NCBI RefSeq assembly: GCF_023554555.1
Contig: NZ_JAMJWC010000001.1
Span: forward strand, 372,001-436,000
Length of the DNA: 64,000 bases
Source of the DNA: Sphingobacterium sp. lm-10
GTDB lineage: Bacteria; Bacteroidota; Bacteroidia; Sphingobacteriales; Sphingobacteriaceae
Direction: 5' to 3'
The notes under the pieces: generated by a model
The model's input: the letters and a program-made list of their open reading frames with translations, nothing else
Databases searched by the model: none
Told to the model about the DNA's origin: nothing
Part shown: positions 46,432 to 55,171 of the stretch, in pieces
Layout of the letters: each line of letters begins with the position of its first letter
How positions within the stretch are numbered: the first letter of the stretch is position 1
Translations under genes and position numbers: made by a program

Positions 46432-47091
46432 ATGAATGAAATTAAACACTTGGAACGTATAAAGACGTTTCTTCACGAGTTAGAGGCAGGGCGTATACAA
46501 TCCACAGGGGCGACTGTTGTCGATTTTGCCGGCGTTCTTTACAATGTGGACGGTAGTAGTGATGATCCAAAGAGAATTCCAGACCATAACGGAGAAAATT
46601 GGAAACCTTTACTGGTCGCTTTTGGAATAGATCACGATTGTTATGTAACAAATGCTGTTCCTGCACCAGGTGCAAGCCACCCTGCAGGATGGCTGGGAGG
46701 CCACATGACAACAAATGCTAATGGCCAGGTTGCCAACGGCGGAACCTGCTACCTCATGCCGTTATGTTCTTGGCACAACAGTACGTCGCGTAATGGTGTG
46801 GCGTTTGCGCATACGGAAACAAGAATGCTTGAACTCACAGGCTATAATCTCGGAGAACTTCCCGTCACCTTTGCGCTTCGTTTGCCAAGCGAAATGCCTT
46901 TTGCAGTATTATTTTACGAGAATGATGAATGGAAATTTAAAAACATTTCACACAATGAGGCCATTAAATTAAAATCAAGTGTCCATAAATTATCCTCCAT
47001 TCAACCAGTTGAGCACTATGTGCTCATCGAGAGAAAGTGGGATGATAGGACGACTTATCATGCTTTGGCTTCCACATTACCGGGAGCGTAA
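46432..47091 (+). CDS. Unknown protein with HNH-like Cys/His motif, last gene of the array
   Basis: The 219-aa protein has a conserved-looking centre: GGHMTTN (about 89-95), then CYLMPLCSWHN (about 105-115). The spacing of His, Cys-x5-Cys-x2-His resembles treble-clef or HNH-type folds in which a GGH or GAH is followed by a YxxPLCxxHN strand-loop. Metal binding is plausible; nuclease activity is not shown. No signal peptide is seen. It follows the hydroxylase after 60 nt in the same direction and is the last gene before a hairpin. Confidence 0.65.
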   Translation: MNEIKHLERIKTFLHELEAGRIQSTGATVVDFAGVLYNVDGSSDDPKRIPDHNGENWKPLLVAFGIDHDCYVTNAVPAPGASHPAGWLGGHMTTNANGQVANGGTCYLMPLCSWHNSTSRNGVAFAHTETRMLELTGYNLGELPVTFALRLPSEMPFAVLFYENDEWKFKNISHNEAIKLKSSVHKLSSIQPVEHYVLIERKWDDRTTYHALASTLPGA

Positions 47092-47528
47092 GTGTAGCTA
47101 ATGGCAACCTTTTCTATTCATGAACGGAAACTTATTATGCTGCGAGTGCTTCTCACTGCTCTTGCATTGCAGAAACTAGGTTACATGCGCCACATGAAGC
47201 ACGGTGTTTAATCACAGTTAACCTATCGAGAGTATTCTTTTAGCGGCAGTAACAAGGTAAACATCTTACTGCCGCTTCATAATAAATGGTAAACTCATTT
47301 TGCTTATATTAATAAGTTAGATATTATCATTTGTTCCTGTAACAATCCAACCGAATACACCTATATAATGATTACAACTGATTTCGGCAGCAAAATACCT
47401 TTTATTGTTCTGTGTACTTTGCTAATAACCTTCTGTGTTGCGCTCAGTAGCTTCTCACACGGTAAAAAATATGTTCACGTAACATCAGTTTGGAGGAAAG
47501 TTAAATTTCAATCAAACTCAATCTTTTT
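47092..47528. other. Convergent intergenic region at the end of the array
   Basis: This 437-bp region lies between the array's last gene and a minus-strand operon end. It holds the stem-loop at 47242-47276. A 36-codon ORF at 47101-47211 exists but has no support. Nothing else was recognised. Confidence 0.45.
47242..47276. terminator. Perfect 11-bp stem-loop between convergent operons
   Basis: AGCGGCAGTAA (47242-47252) pairs exactly with TTACTGCCGCT (47266-47276) around a 13-nt loop. Its site between two converging operon ends suggests a bidirectional terminator. Neither side has a strong T run. Confidence 0.55.
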
Positions 47529-47843
47529 TCAGAGGTAATTTCTTCTCCATTTTAACTTCTCATTTTGTCTAGCAATAATCAATCGTGCAATAATGTGTCC
47601 ATCTGTCTCTTGCTTGTCCGTATTATTTAACGCATTCCTTACTTTGCTTTCATCTACATCAACTCTATATAACAATGCTAGCAGCAGATTGACATTGGAA
47701 AGAATAAGTTCATCTATATGTTGCGCTAGTATATCCAATAACTCAGAAAATGCCGGACTATTGACCGAGGGAATGACATCTATAAATTTTAGCGACATTA
47801 ATAATTCTTCAAGGTTTTCCTGATGTGAGATGTTTGGGTTCAT
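47529..47843 (-). CDS. Small conserved-looking hypothetical protein
   Basis: The 104-aa product is helical and soluble (LILSNVNLLLALLYRVDVDE, then HIIARLIIARQNEKLKWR). I have an impression of similar short proteins in other Bacteroidota but cannot name a domain. It begins 13 nt after the phosphoglycerate mutase gene and is the last gene of the stress operon. Function unknown. Confidence 0.6.
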   Translation of the reverse strand: MNPNISHQENLEELLMSLKFIDVIPSVNSPAFSELLDILAQHIDELILSNVNLLLALLYRVDVDESKVRNALNNTDKQETDGHIIARLIIARQNEKLKWRRNYL

Positions 47844-47856
47844 GCCGTGTGTTTAT

Positions 47857-48465
47857 TTAATCTGGGGTTTTTATGGGAAAAATTAATAACTGCTCACCTG
47901 TTAAATCATAAATAATGGGCACACAGGTGGCGATTTCCCTTTCCAGAATTTCCGCAGGAGACAACTGCTCGATAAACATGACCAGGGCACGGAGACTATT
48001 GCCATGTGCTACGATCAGAATATTCTTGTTATTAATGAGTTGGGGCAAAATAAACGACCGGAAATAAGGAACCACACGGATATAAGTGTCTTTCAAACTC
48101 TCGCCACCGGGAGGCGCTACATCATACGATCGTCGCCAGATATGTATCTGCTCATCTCCAAATTTCTTGGCTGCTTCTGATTTATTTAGCCCTTCTAGAT
48201 CTCCATAAGATCTTTCATTGAGTGACTGATCCATGATGACAGGAATTTCCTCCCATCCGTTGGTTTTTTGGATAATCTGTAATGTGTGCTGCGCCCGAAT
48301 CAATTTAGAGGTAAATGCCACATCGATATGATCATCTCTGATCTGAGACGCCGCGATTCTGGCTTCTTCTCTGCCAGTATGCGTCAGATCTACATCTTTC
48401 CAGCCTGTAAAACGGTTGTGCAAATTCCATTGAGATTGTCCGTGTCGTACTAATATTAATTTCAT
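47857..48465 (-). CDS. gpmA: 2,3-bisphosphoglycerate-dependent phosphoglycerate mutase
   Basis: The 202-aa enzyme has the RHG signature LVRHGQSQWN with the phosphorylated His8, Glu84 in LNERSYG and His154 in VAHGNS. It interconverts 3- and 2-phosphoglycerate in glycolysis without a metal cofactor. The length is slightly shorter than the ~250 aa of the E. coli enzyme, the missing part being the C-terminal tail. It follows nrdA by 112 nt in the same direction. A metal-independent mutase in an operon of metal- and redox-stress genes fits a backup role for the Mn-dependent isoenzyme; that is inference. Confidence 0.9.
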   Translation of the reverse strand: MKLILVRHGQSQWNLHNRFTGWKDVDLTHTGREEARIAASQIRDDHIDVAFTSKLIRAQHTLQIIQKTNGWEEIPVIMDQSLNERSYGDLEGLNKSEAAKKFGDEQIHIWRRSYDVAPPGGESLKDTYIRVVPYFRSFILPQLINNKNILIVAHGNSLRALVMFIEQLSPAEILEREIATCVPIIYDLTGEQLLIFPIKTPD

Positions 48466-48577
48466 AACTAATTTCGGCTATTGCTGCACCTCTGATTCGA
48501 AGATTGTATCTGCGTATTTATATGACTGCTCATTTCCTTAATTTTTGTACTTCAATCGCTTATTCTTTCCGATCCTA

Positions 48578-50920
48578 TTAACTTCCACATGCGATGCATT
48601 CCTCGGAATTGTCCAAAGAGCAGGATATCTCAGCCTGTTTGTCTTCTGAAGAGAATGCCGTTTCAACGGTAAACTTGATGGCATCTACCGCTGCTTTAGT
48701 GCGCAAATAATACATTCCTGTTTTCAGTCCGCTTTTCCAAGTGTGGAAGTGCATAGAGGTCAATTTTGCGATATTCGGTTCTGCCATAAATAGATTTAAG
48801 GACTGTGATTGGCAGATAAAAGCACCCCTGTCTGCCGCCATATCAATAATGGTTTTCTGCTTTATTTCCCACACCGTTTTGTAAAGTGCTTTAAGGCTGT
48901 CTGGAATTTCTTTAATACGCTGTACCGATCCGTTTTCGGCGATCAGTTTGTTTTTCATAGCAGGATTCCACAGGTTAAGTTCGGTCAGATCTTTGAGCAG
49001 GTGCTTATTGACTACAACGAACTCTCCTGAAAGCACACGCCTGTTATAAACATTGCTTGTATAGGGTTCAAAGCATTCATTATTGCCTAATATCTGTGAG
49101 GTGGAGGCGGTAGGCATTGGTGCGATTAGTAATGAATTGCGAACGCCAAATTTTTTCACCTCTTCCCGCAATGCGTTCCAATTCCAGCGTTGGGACGGTT
49201 CAATATTCCAAAGATCAAATTGAAATTTCCCTTCTGACAGTGGCGAACCATTGAAGCTCTTATAAGCACCTTGTTCTCTCGCCAATTCCATCGAAGCCTC
49301 CATTGCCGCAAAGTATATTGTCTCAAAAATTTCGATATTCAACCGCTTCGCTTCTTCACTTTCAAAAGGCAATCGCAATAGGATAAACACATCCGCTAGC
49401 CCTTGTATTCCCAAGCCGATCGGACGATGACGGGAGTTGGAATTTTCAGTTTCAGGTATGGGATAATAATTGCCGTCTATGATCTTATTCAGATTCCGGG
49501 TAACGATTTTAGTGATCGCGTACAGTCTTTGGAAATCAAACCCATTTTCAATAACATAGCGAGGCAAGGCCAGTGAGGCAAGATTGCATACCGCTACCTC
49601 ATCGGCATTGGTATACTCCATGATCTCGGTGCACAGATTGGAACTGCGGATTACGCCGATGTTCTGTTGATTAGATTTTTTGTTAGCGGCGTCCTTGTAA
49701 CACATATATGGTGTACCTGTTTCAATCTGGGCTTGTAAGATGGCATTCCACAGCTCGCGGGCTTTTACCTGTTTGCGGTGGTACCTGCCATCAGATTCGT
49801 AATGCTGGTACAGTTCCTCAAAGGCATCACCATAAACATCATATAAGCCCGCAGCCTCGTTTGGGTCGAATAGCGACCAGCTGGCATTGGCTTCCACACG
49901 CTGCATAAACAGGTCAGGTATCCATAGGGCTGGGAAGAGATCTCTTGCTCGCATCTCCTCCTTTCCATGATTTTTACGAATATCCAAGAAATCAAATATA
50001 TCGGAATGCCATGGTTCGAGATATACTGCGATTGCTCCCTTGCGTTTGCCACCACCCTGATCTACATAACGTGCCGTATCGTTGAACACGCGTAACATTG
50101 GCAAGATACCGTTAGAAATACCACCCGTACCTTTGATATAGCTACCTGTCGCACGTATATTGTGTATGCTCAACCCGATTCCTCCGGCAGACTGTGAAAT
50201 CAAGGCACAGCGTTTCAGCGTGTCAAAAATGCCATTGATGCTGTCCTCGGTCATGCTCAACAGGAAGCAAGATGACATCTGCGGTTTGGGCGTACCCGAA
50301 TTGAATAGTGTCGGTGTAGCGTGAATAAACCATTTTTCGCTCATCAAATTGTAAGTCTCTATAGCAGCCTTGATGTCTTCCTTGTGAATACCCAGCGCCA
50401 CACGCATGAAAAGATGTTGTGGGCGTTCGGTCACGTCACCATTGGTACGGATCAGGTAAGAACGTTCCAAGGTCTTAAACCCAAAATAATCAAACCCGTA
50501 GTCCCTGTCGTAAATGATGCTGCCGTCTATCTCATCAGCATTTTTGCGAATAATCTCATAAACTTCTTTTGATAATAGGGGAGCAGGGTTGTGGGTAACA
50601 GGGTCGATATAGTCGTACAGCAATCTGGCCGTTTTGGAAAAGGATTTTAAGGTATTCTTGTGCAGGTTACTGACCGCAATACGAGCCGCCAGTACAGCAA
50701 AGTCAGGGTGTATCGTGGTATAAGCTGCAGCAGTCTCGGCAGCAAGGTTGTCCAGTTCGGTGGTGGTTACATCGTTGTAAATGCCCTGTATTACTTTTTT
50801 AGAAATTTCGATGACATCCTTTTCTGCTATGGAAAGTCCATAAATGAGCTTGTGTATGCGGGCGGTGATTTTATCAAAATGCACTGCCTCTTGTTTTCCG
50901 TTTCTTTTTATTACGAACAT
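48578..50920 (-). CDS. nrdA: Ribonucleoside-diphosphate reductase, class Ia large subunit
   Basis: The 780-aa subunit has an N-terminal ATP-cone (about 1-90, starting [16 protein letters not shown]) for allosteric activity control, which points to class Ia and not Ib. The active-site features include the SSCFLLSM and NLCTEI segments with the redox and radical cysteines, and the C-terminal redox tail ending CIACGS. With NrdB it makes dNDPs. It lies 12 nt downstream of the deformylase gene and in the same operon as nrdB. Confidence 0.95.
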   Translation of the reverse strand: MFVIKRNGKQEAVHFDKITARIHKLIYGLSIAEKDVIEISKKVIQGIYNDVTTTELDNLAAETAAAYTTIHPDFAVLAARIAVSNLHKNTLKSFSKTARLLYDYIDPVTHNPAPLLSKEVYEIIRKNADEIDGSIIYDRDYGFDYFGFKTLERSYLIRTNGDVTERPQHLFMRVALGIHKEDIKAAIETYNLMSEKWFIHATPTLFNSGTPKPQMSSCFLLSMTEDSINGIFDTLKRCALISQSAGGIGLSIHNIRATGSYIKGTGGISNGILPMLRVFNDTARYVDQGGGKRKGAIAVYLEPWHSDIFDFLDIRKNHGKEEMRARDLFPALWIPDLFMQRVEANASWSLFDPNEAAGLYDVYGDAFEELYQHYESDGRYHRKQVKARELWNAILQAQIETGTPYMCYKDAANKKSNQQNIGVIRSSNLCTEIMEYTNADEVAVCNLASLALPRYVIENGFDFQRLYAITKIVTRNLNKIIDGNYYPIPETENSNSRHRPIGLGIQGLADVFILLRLPFESEEAKRLNIEIFETIYFAAMEASMELAREQGAYKSFNGSPLSEGKFQFDLWNIEPSQRWNWNALREEVKKFGVRNSLLIAPMPTASTSQILGNNECFEPYTSNVYNRRVLSGEFVVVNKHLLKDLTELNLWNPAMKNKLIAENGSVQRIKEIPDSLKALYKTVWEIKQKTIIDMAADRGAFICQSQSLNLFMAEPNIAKLTSMHFHTWKSGLKTGMYYLRTKAAVDAIKFTVETAFSSEDKQAEISCSLDNSEECIACGS

Positions 50921-50932
50921 CCTTAGTTTGCT

Positions 50933-51532
50933 TTATTTGTTTCTTTTCGGGTTGCCAAATTTCATCTCATATGCCACCCGCACTTTGCCGTTTGCCAATT
51001 GATGGAGTTTAGCTTCCATCAGTTGTTTACCTAATGGCTTTAGCCTATTCACATAGAGCAATCCTTGTATATGGTCGTATTCATGAGCGATAATCCGTGC
51101 CGTCATGCCAGTGAACTCCTTTTCTTTCTTTTCAAAATATTGGTTTTCATAAGTCACACGGATTGCCCAAGGCCGAATTACTTTTCCCGACAAAGTTGGG
51201 ACACTTAGGCAGCCTTCTACTTCTTCCCATTCCTCTTCCGAGTAGGAATTGATCTGAGCGTTGATAAATACCTCACGGATCCCCTCGTCACCAGGTGAGA
51301 AATAGAGTTTTCGCTGTTTTTCGCTCAACCCTAAATAGATAAGACGGCTATCTACTATAAACAGGCTGATTGACCGTCCAATTTGTGGCGCTGCCAAGCC
51401 ACAACCTGAAGCATCGCCCATGGTCTCCCACATATCAGCAACCAATTTGTCCAAGTTTGGATAAGTCTTATCTATTGTAAGCGTTCGTTTTTTTAGTACC
51501 GAACTACCATATCCGTATATTGCTAATCCCAT
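50933..51532 (-). CDS. def: Peptide deformylase
   Basis: The 199-aa form from the ATG at 51532 begins MGLAIYGYGS and carries the three deformylase motifs: GCGLAAPQIG (43-52), EGCLS (107-111, metal ligand Cys108) and HEYDH (150-154, metal-ligand His residues and Glu151). A longer reading to 51706 would overlap nrdB and add a sequence without family similarity. The enzyme removes formyl from nascent proteins and is Fe(II)-dependent in most bacteria. It is set between nrdB (25 nt) and nrdA (12 nt), an unusual place. Confidence 0.92.
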   Translation of the reverse strand: MGLAIYGYGSSVLKKRTLTIDKTYPNLDKLVADMWETMGDASGCGLAAPQIGRSISLFIVDSRLIYLGLSEKQRKLYFSPGDEGIREVFINAQINSYSEEEWEEVEGCLSVPTLSGKVIRPWAIRVTYENQYFEKKEKEFTGMTARIIAHEYDHIQGLLYVNRLKPLGKQLMEAKLHQLANGKVRVAYEMKFGNPKRNK

Positions 51533-51557
51533 ATCTGATCTACCTATATGATACTTT

Positions 51558-52529
51558 CTAAAACTCCTCATCCAACGAAAAGTCGTTGTTCCATTTCGCT
51601 CCCTGTACAACCCCTGTTTTCTGGTATTCGCCGACACGCCGTTCGAAGAAATTTGTCTTCCCTTGCAAGGAAATAAGTTCCATGAAATCGAAAGGATTGA
51701 TCGCATTCCAAACCTTTTTGCAACCTAATGCCACAAGTAATCTATCGGCAACAAATTCGATGTATTGGCACATCAGCTCGGCATTCATACCAATTAGGCG
51801 GACAGGCAGGGCATCGGTCACAAACTCCTTTTCGATGGCTACGGCATCTATAATGATTTCCTCAACAGTTTCTTCCTGCAATTTGTGTAGCAAATGACGG
51901 GTGTATAGCAGGCAGGCAAAATCACAGTGCAAACCCTCATCACGGCTAATCAATTCGTTAGAAAAAGTAAGTCCAGGCATCAGGCCCCTTTTCTTTAGCC
52001 AGAATATGGAACAGAAACTACCAGAAAAGAAAATACCTTCCACTGCAGCAAAGGCAATCAGCCTTTCGGCGAAACTGTTGCTTTCTATCCAGCGCAATGC
52101 CCAATCTGCCTTTTTGCCAACACAGGGTATCGTGTCGATGGCGCGGAGCAGGTGATCTTTTTCTTGTGCGTCCTTAATGTATGTGTCGATGAGCAGCGAA
52201 TACATTTCAGAATGGATATTTTCAATCATGATCTGAAAACCATAAAAACAACGGGCTTCTGGGTATTGAACTTCCTGTATGAAGTTGACTGCTAGGTTTT
52301 CGTTGACAATACCATCGCTCGCTGCAAAAAATGCCAACACGTGCGAGATGAAATAACGTTCATCCGTGTTAAGCTTATCTTGCCAATCGTTCATATCCGG
52401 CGACAAATCCACTTCTTCTACCGTCCAAAAACTCGCCTCTGCATTTTTATAGAATTGCCAAATGTCATCGTGATGAATAGGAAAAACGACAAACCGGTCT
52501 TTGTTTTCCTGTAAAATCGGTTCAATCAT
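51558..52529 (-). CDS. nrdB: Ribonucleoside-diphosphate reductase, small subunit
   Basis: The 323-aa protein shows every di-iron ligand at the spacing known from E. coli: Asp72, Glu103, His106, Glu164, Glu198 and His201, with the radical Tyr110 four residues after His106. The segment around 90-112 ([10 protein letters not shown], then NIHSEMYS) resembles the eukaryotic-type R2 subgroup. It generates the tyrosyl radical used by NrdA. It lies 15 nt after the peroxiredoxin gene. Confidence 0.95.
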   Translation of the reverse strand: MIEPILQENKDRFVVFPIHHDDIWQFYKNAEASFWTVEEVDLSPDMNDWQDKLNTDERYFISHVLAFFAASDGIVNENLAVNFIQEVQYPEARCFYGFQIMIENIHSEMYSLLIDTYIKDAQEKDHLLRAIDTIPCVGKKADWALRWIESNSFAERLIAFAAVEGIFFSGSFCSIFWLKKRGLMPGLTFSNELISRDEGLHCDFACLLYTRHLLHKLQEETVEEIIIDAVAIEKEFVTDALPVRLIGMNAELMCQYIEFVADRLLVALGCKKVWNAINPFDFMELISLQGKTNFFERRVGEYQKTGVVQGAKWNNDFSLDEEF

Positions 52530-52544
52530 CTTTAATCCTCCTTT

Positions 52545-53171
52545 TCATATAGCATTCTTTTCCTTTAATTTTGTCGTTACCGTCTGCTGCCCAGGTGTCC
52601 AGCCGCAACCTGTCAGTTCTTCCGTCTGTAAGGCATCCAATACTCGAAGTACTTCGTCCACGTTGCGGCCTACATTCATTGGGTAAACGCTGAGCCATTG
52701 GATGATGCCATTGGGGTCAATGATGAATGTTGCACGGTATGCCACTTTCTCATCAGCATCCAAGATTCCCATTTCTTCTGCTAGGGACTTGGAGGTGTCA
52801 GCCAACATCGGGATGCTCAATTTCGCCAGTCCGGGGTGGCTCTGTCTCCAACCGAGGTGTACAAATTCCGAGTCAGTCGATGCGCCGATTACCAATGCGT
52901 TTCGCGAAGTAAAATCCGCTGAACGTTCGTCAAATTCGATAATCTCCGTTGGGCAGACAAAGGTGAAGTCCTTCGGCCACCAGAACAGAATTGTCCACTT
53001 TTCCTGCTTTGACGCATAGGTATTGGTGATGTCTACTATCTCTATTCCATTCTCCTTTGTAAAAATGGCTTTCTTTGTAAATTCGGGCAATCTATTTCCG
53101 ATTGTCAAAGGGCCTTTTTGGACAAAGGTAGCCTGTTGTCCGGCAACTAACTTTTTTATTGATCCACACAT
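52545..53171 (-). CDS. Peroxiredoxin (AhpC/TSA-type, thiol peroxidase)
   Basis: A 208-aa peroxiredoxin with the peroxidatic Cys73 in DFTFVCPTEI and a candidate resolving Cys189 in LTGCGWTPG. The core motifs (LFWWPKDFTFVCP, GASTDSEFVHLGW) are typical of AhpC/Prx1. It reduces hydrogen peroxide and organic peroxides in the cytoplasm. It sits 7 nt after the TPR-like gene and 15 nt before nrdB. No AhpF-type reductase is encoded in the window. Confidence 0.92.
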   Translation of the reverse strand: MCGSIKKLVAGQQATFVQKGPLTIGNRLPEFTKKAIFTKENGIEIVDITNTYASKQEKWTILFWWPKDFTFVCPTEIIEFDERSADFTSRNALVIGASTDSEFVHLGWRQSHPGLAKLSIPMLADTSKSLAEEMGILDADEKVAYRATFIIDPNGIIQWLSVYPMNVGRNVDEVLRVLDALQTEELTGCGWTPGQQTVTTKLKEKNAI

Positions 53172-53178
53172 GTTTTTT

Positions 53179-53622
53179 CTATTTTTTTAAGATTTCATAT
53201 TCTGTTAACTCTTCTTTAAGCAATTGGAAATTAGCTTCCTGAGATTGCTTATCACTATGCTCTTGGCCAAATACCATCAAAGCTACACCGGCTCGTTTGA
53301 GCTCATTTCGAACCTCATCGCTACTAATATCACCGTCTTTCACCAGATACAATAGATAATATATTACTCTTGTCAGCATCCTTTCGGCATCCTCCAACCT
53401 ACAGAGTTCGATATACGTATTGGCGAGGTTATTACAGGAAATGACAAAGATTTGTATAGTGGGAATGTTGAATTCCAAACATTCTGAACGATGGTCATTT
53501 ATGACTTCTGCTCGATACAGGGCTTCCTGATAGTTAGAGAGCGCCTGTTCGAAATTTCCTGTATTGAAAAAATCGTTGGCCGAAACCGTCAGCGTTTTCC
53601 AATGTTGTTCAATATGTTTCAT
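53179..53622 (-). CDS. TPR-like protein of the stress operon
   Basis: The 147-aa product is all-helical. Residues ~10-40 form a clear TPR-like helix pair (NDFFNTGNFEQALSNYQEAL), with two more helical repeats behind (NLANTYIELCRLEDAERML). I take the ATG at 53622, which has a GGTGAAAG sequence just upstream; an ATG five codons earlier is possible. It ends 7 nt before the peroxiredoxin gene. Probably a small protein-interaction module, function unknown. Confidence 0.72.
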   Translation of the reverse strand: MKHIEQHWKTLTVSANDFFNTGNFEQALSNYQEALYRAEVINDHRSECLEFNIPTIQIFVISCNNLANTYIELCRLEDAERMLTRVIYYLLYLVKDGDISSDEVRNELKRAGVALMVFGQEHSDKQSQEANFQLLKEELTEYEILKK

Positions 53623-53706
53623 ACATCTTTCACCCATATATTCATCCTTTTCCTTATTCTAAAGTCCCATCTAGAAATGATGCTGTCCATCATATCGCCC
53701 GTTCCC

Positions 53707-54303
53707 TTACTTCAAATTTTTGTTGGCGAAATCCCAATTCACAATGTCCCAAAAGCCTTCTACGAATTTTGGACGGGCATTACGGTAGTCAATGTAATAG
53801 GCATGTTCCCATACATCGAGTGTCAATATTGGAGTTTTATTTTGGGTCAATGGCGTATAAGCATCTTTCATCGGAACGATCTCCAAAACGCCTCGCTCGT
53901 TTTGTGCCAACCATGCCCAACCCGCGCCAAAGAGCTTGACGGCCGTCTCTGAGAATCTGTTTTTGAAATCGACAAAACTGCCAAAATCACGATTTATCAA
54001 TTCTGCAATTTTTCCATCTGGCATCTTACCACCATCAGGAGATAGGCAATGCCAAAAAAAGCTATGATTCCAGTGCTGTGCGGCATTGTTGAACAGTGCC
54101 GCATTGCCTTCCTGAAAGCCTCTCTGAATGATGTCTTCGACACTCAATTCTCCAAGTGCTGTATCCTTTACCAATCCCTGAAGATTATTTACATAGGTAG
54201 CGTGATGCTTTCCATAATGGTAGTCAAAGGTCTCTTCGGTAATGATGGGAATTAAGGCTGTCCTCTCATAAGGTAACTCTGGTAATGTTAAATCAATTTT
54301 CAT
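53707..54303 (-). CDS. sodB: Superoxide dismutase, Fe-type
   Basis: The 198-aa enzyme has the metal ligands His29, His80, Asp163 and His167 at the standard spacing. The outer-sphere Gln is at residue 76 (NNAAQHWNH), the arrangement of iron and not manganese superoxide dismutases. No signal peptide is present, so it is cytoplasmic. It follows the small coiled-coil gene by 31 nt. Cambialistic metal use is possible in Bacteroidota and cannot be excluded. Confidence 0.94.
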   Translation of the reverse strand: MKIDLTLPELPYERTALIPIITEETFDYHYGKHHATYVNNLQGLVKDTALGELSVEDIIQRGFQEGNAALFNNAAQHWNHSFFWHCLSPDGGKMPDGKIAELINRDFGSFVDFKNRFSETAVKLFGAGWAWLAQNERGVLEIVPMKDAYTPLTQNKTPILTLDVWEHAYYIDYRNARPKFVEGFWDIVNWDFANKNLK

Positions 54304-54334
54304 TTTCTCTTCTTTATTATTGTTCGTTTTTTGC

Positions 54335-54508
54335 TCAGCTTAACAGTCGCACTTTTGTTTTCAGGACTTTTAATGCTCTTTTCAATTCGTTAATATTTTT
54401 AAGATGTAGTGTCGCCTTTCTCATATCCTTGCGCAACATATCCTGATCACGAATGCTGGTTTCCAATACCTTCTTTTCCCTTTCCAATAATTGAATTACG
54501 TATTCCAT
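54335..54508 (-). CDS. Small coiled-coil protein (57 aa) upstream of sodB
   Basis: The ORF runs from ATG at 54508 to TGA at 54335 and encodes a highly charged, helix-only product (starts MEYVIQLLEREKK, ends ALKVLKTKVRLLS) with heptad-like spacing of Leu and Ile. It is preceded by the candidate promoter at 54561-54568 and followed 31 nt later by sodB, so it appears to be the first gene of the operon. No known domain is recognised. Confidence 0.65.
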   Translation of the reverse strand: MEYVIQLLEREKKVLETSIRDQDMLRKDMRKATLHLKNINELKRALKVLKTKVRLLS

Positions 54509-54560
54509 AAATCATTTGCTTGTTATCTTATCCATACTGCATTATAGAAATTTAGTCTAG

Positions 54561-54568
54561 CAAAAATA
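54561..54568 (-). promoter_or_regulatory. Candidate -7 element of the sod-prx-nrd operon
   Basis: The minus strand reads TATTTTTG, an exact TAnnTTTG match 52 nt upstream of the 57-aa gene. One copy of TTTAGTCT (54551-54558) lies immediately downstream of it, near the expected transcription start. Confidence 0.45.
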
Positions 54569-54609
54569 ATAAGTTTTATCCATCTAATAATATAAATCTA
54601 AATTTATTT

Positions 54610-54623
54610 TTAGTCTTGACTAA
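54610..54623. promoter_or_regulatory. Candidate DtxR/MntR-family operator
   Basis: TTAGTC-TT-GACTAA is a perfect dyad of the form recognised by DtxR/IdeR/MntR-type regulators (TTAG...CTAA). It lies about 45 nt upstream of the operon's -7 element, and the sequence TTTAGTCT is repeated at 54551-54558. A DtxR-family regulator is encoded next door at 55172-55822. Confidence 0.5.
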
Positions 54624-55171
54624 CTTTTGTGTTTTTGCGTCGTGATATTACCACAGAAAAAAAGCCATTTCAAACACTTGTTTAGACTTGAGAACGCCAA
54701 ATGATAAGATGGATACCGATAAGATTAGCAGGTATTTCGAGATCGAAATACCCACTTTGAGCAGCAAGTTGAAGTGTCGTGCCGTAGAGGTCGTGTTAAC
54801 CATCGGAATTAAAAACCGATAATGCTTACTGAAATAGGTAGGGAAGGGGCTGTCTTTGTCGTCAGCGAAATGTGGTTTGCTGAACTTTACTTGATCCGAA
54901 GGATGTAATTTGACTGATATTCAATCCGCATAACAGCCGAGCAGATGGAACACATGAATTCCCCGCTATTCTTCACTAAGATCAATGAATATTAAATTAC
55001 TTAAGAAAGATTCGTACAGCTTTTAGGCACTTGGCAAGAGTGGAGAATAAATGAGGAAAGCAATGTCGAACTGAAGGGATGTAAGACTGTTGATAATTGG
55101 GAGTTTGATAGTGCAATAGACTTTTACAAGGTCTTTTTGTTTAGATATCACCAAATTTTGTTGTCTGTAAA

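Larger units (their letters stand above)
54509..55171. other. Intergenic region with operon promoter, DtxR-like box and ORF remnants
   Basis: This 663-bp region contains the promoter and palindrome annotated separately. The remainder holds only broken frames: a 37-codon plus-strand ORF at 54709-54822, and an open frame ending TAA just before 55172 that reads QLLGTWQEWRINEE and then on to HQILLSVN. They look like remains of a decayed gene I cannot identify. Confidence 0.4.

Noticed and set aside
17464-47091. Phage tail-like or contractile injection system
   Set aside because: No tube, sheath, baseplate spike or AAA ATPase motif could be recognised; the polyketide synthase and Gly-rich genes are not part of such systems.
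47101-47211. 36-codon ORF after the array
   Set aside because: It is short, has no ribosome binding site and shows no domain; it lies in a terminator region.
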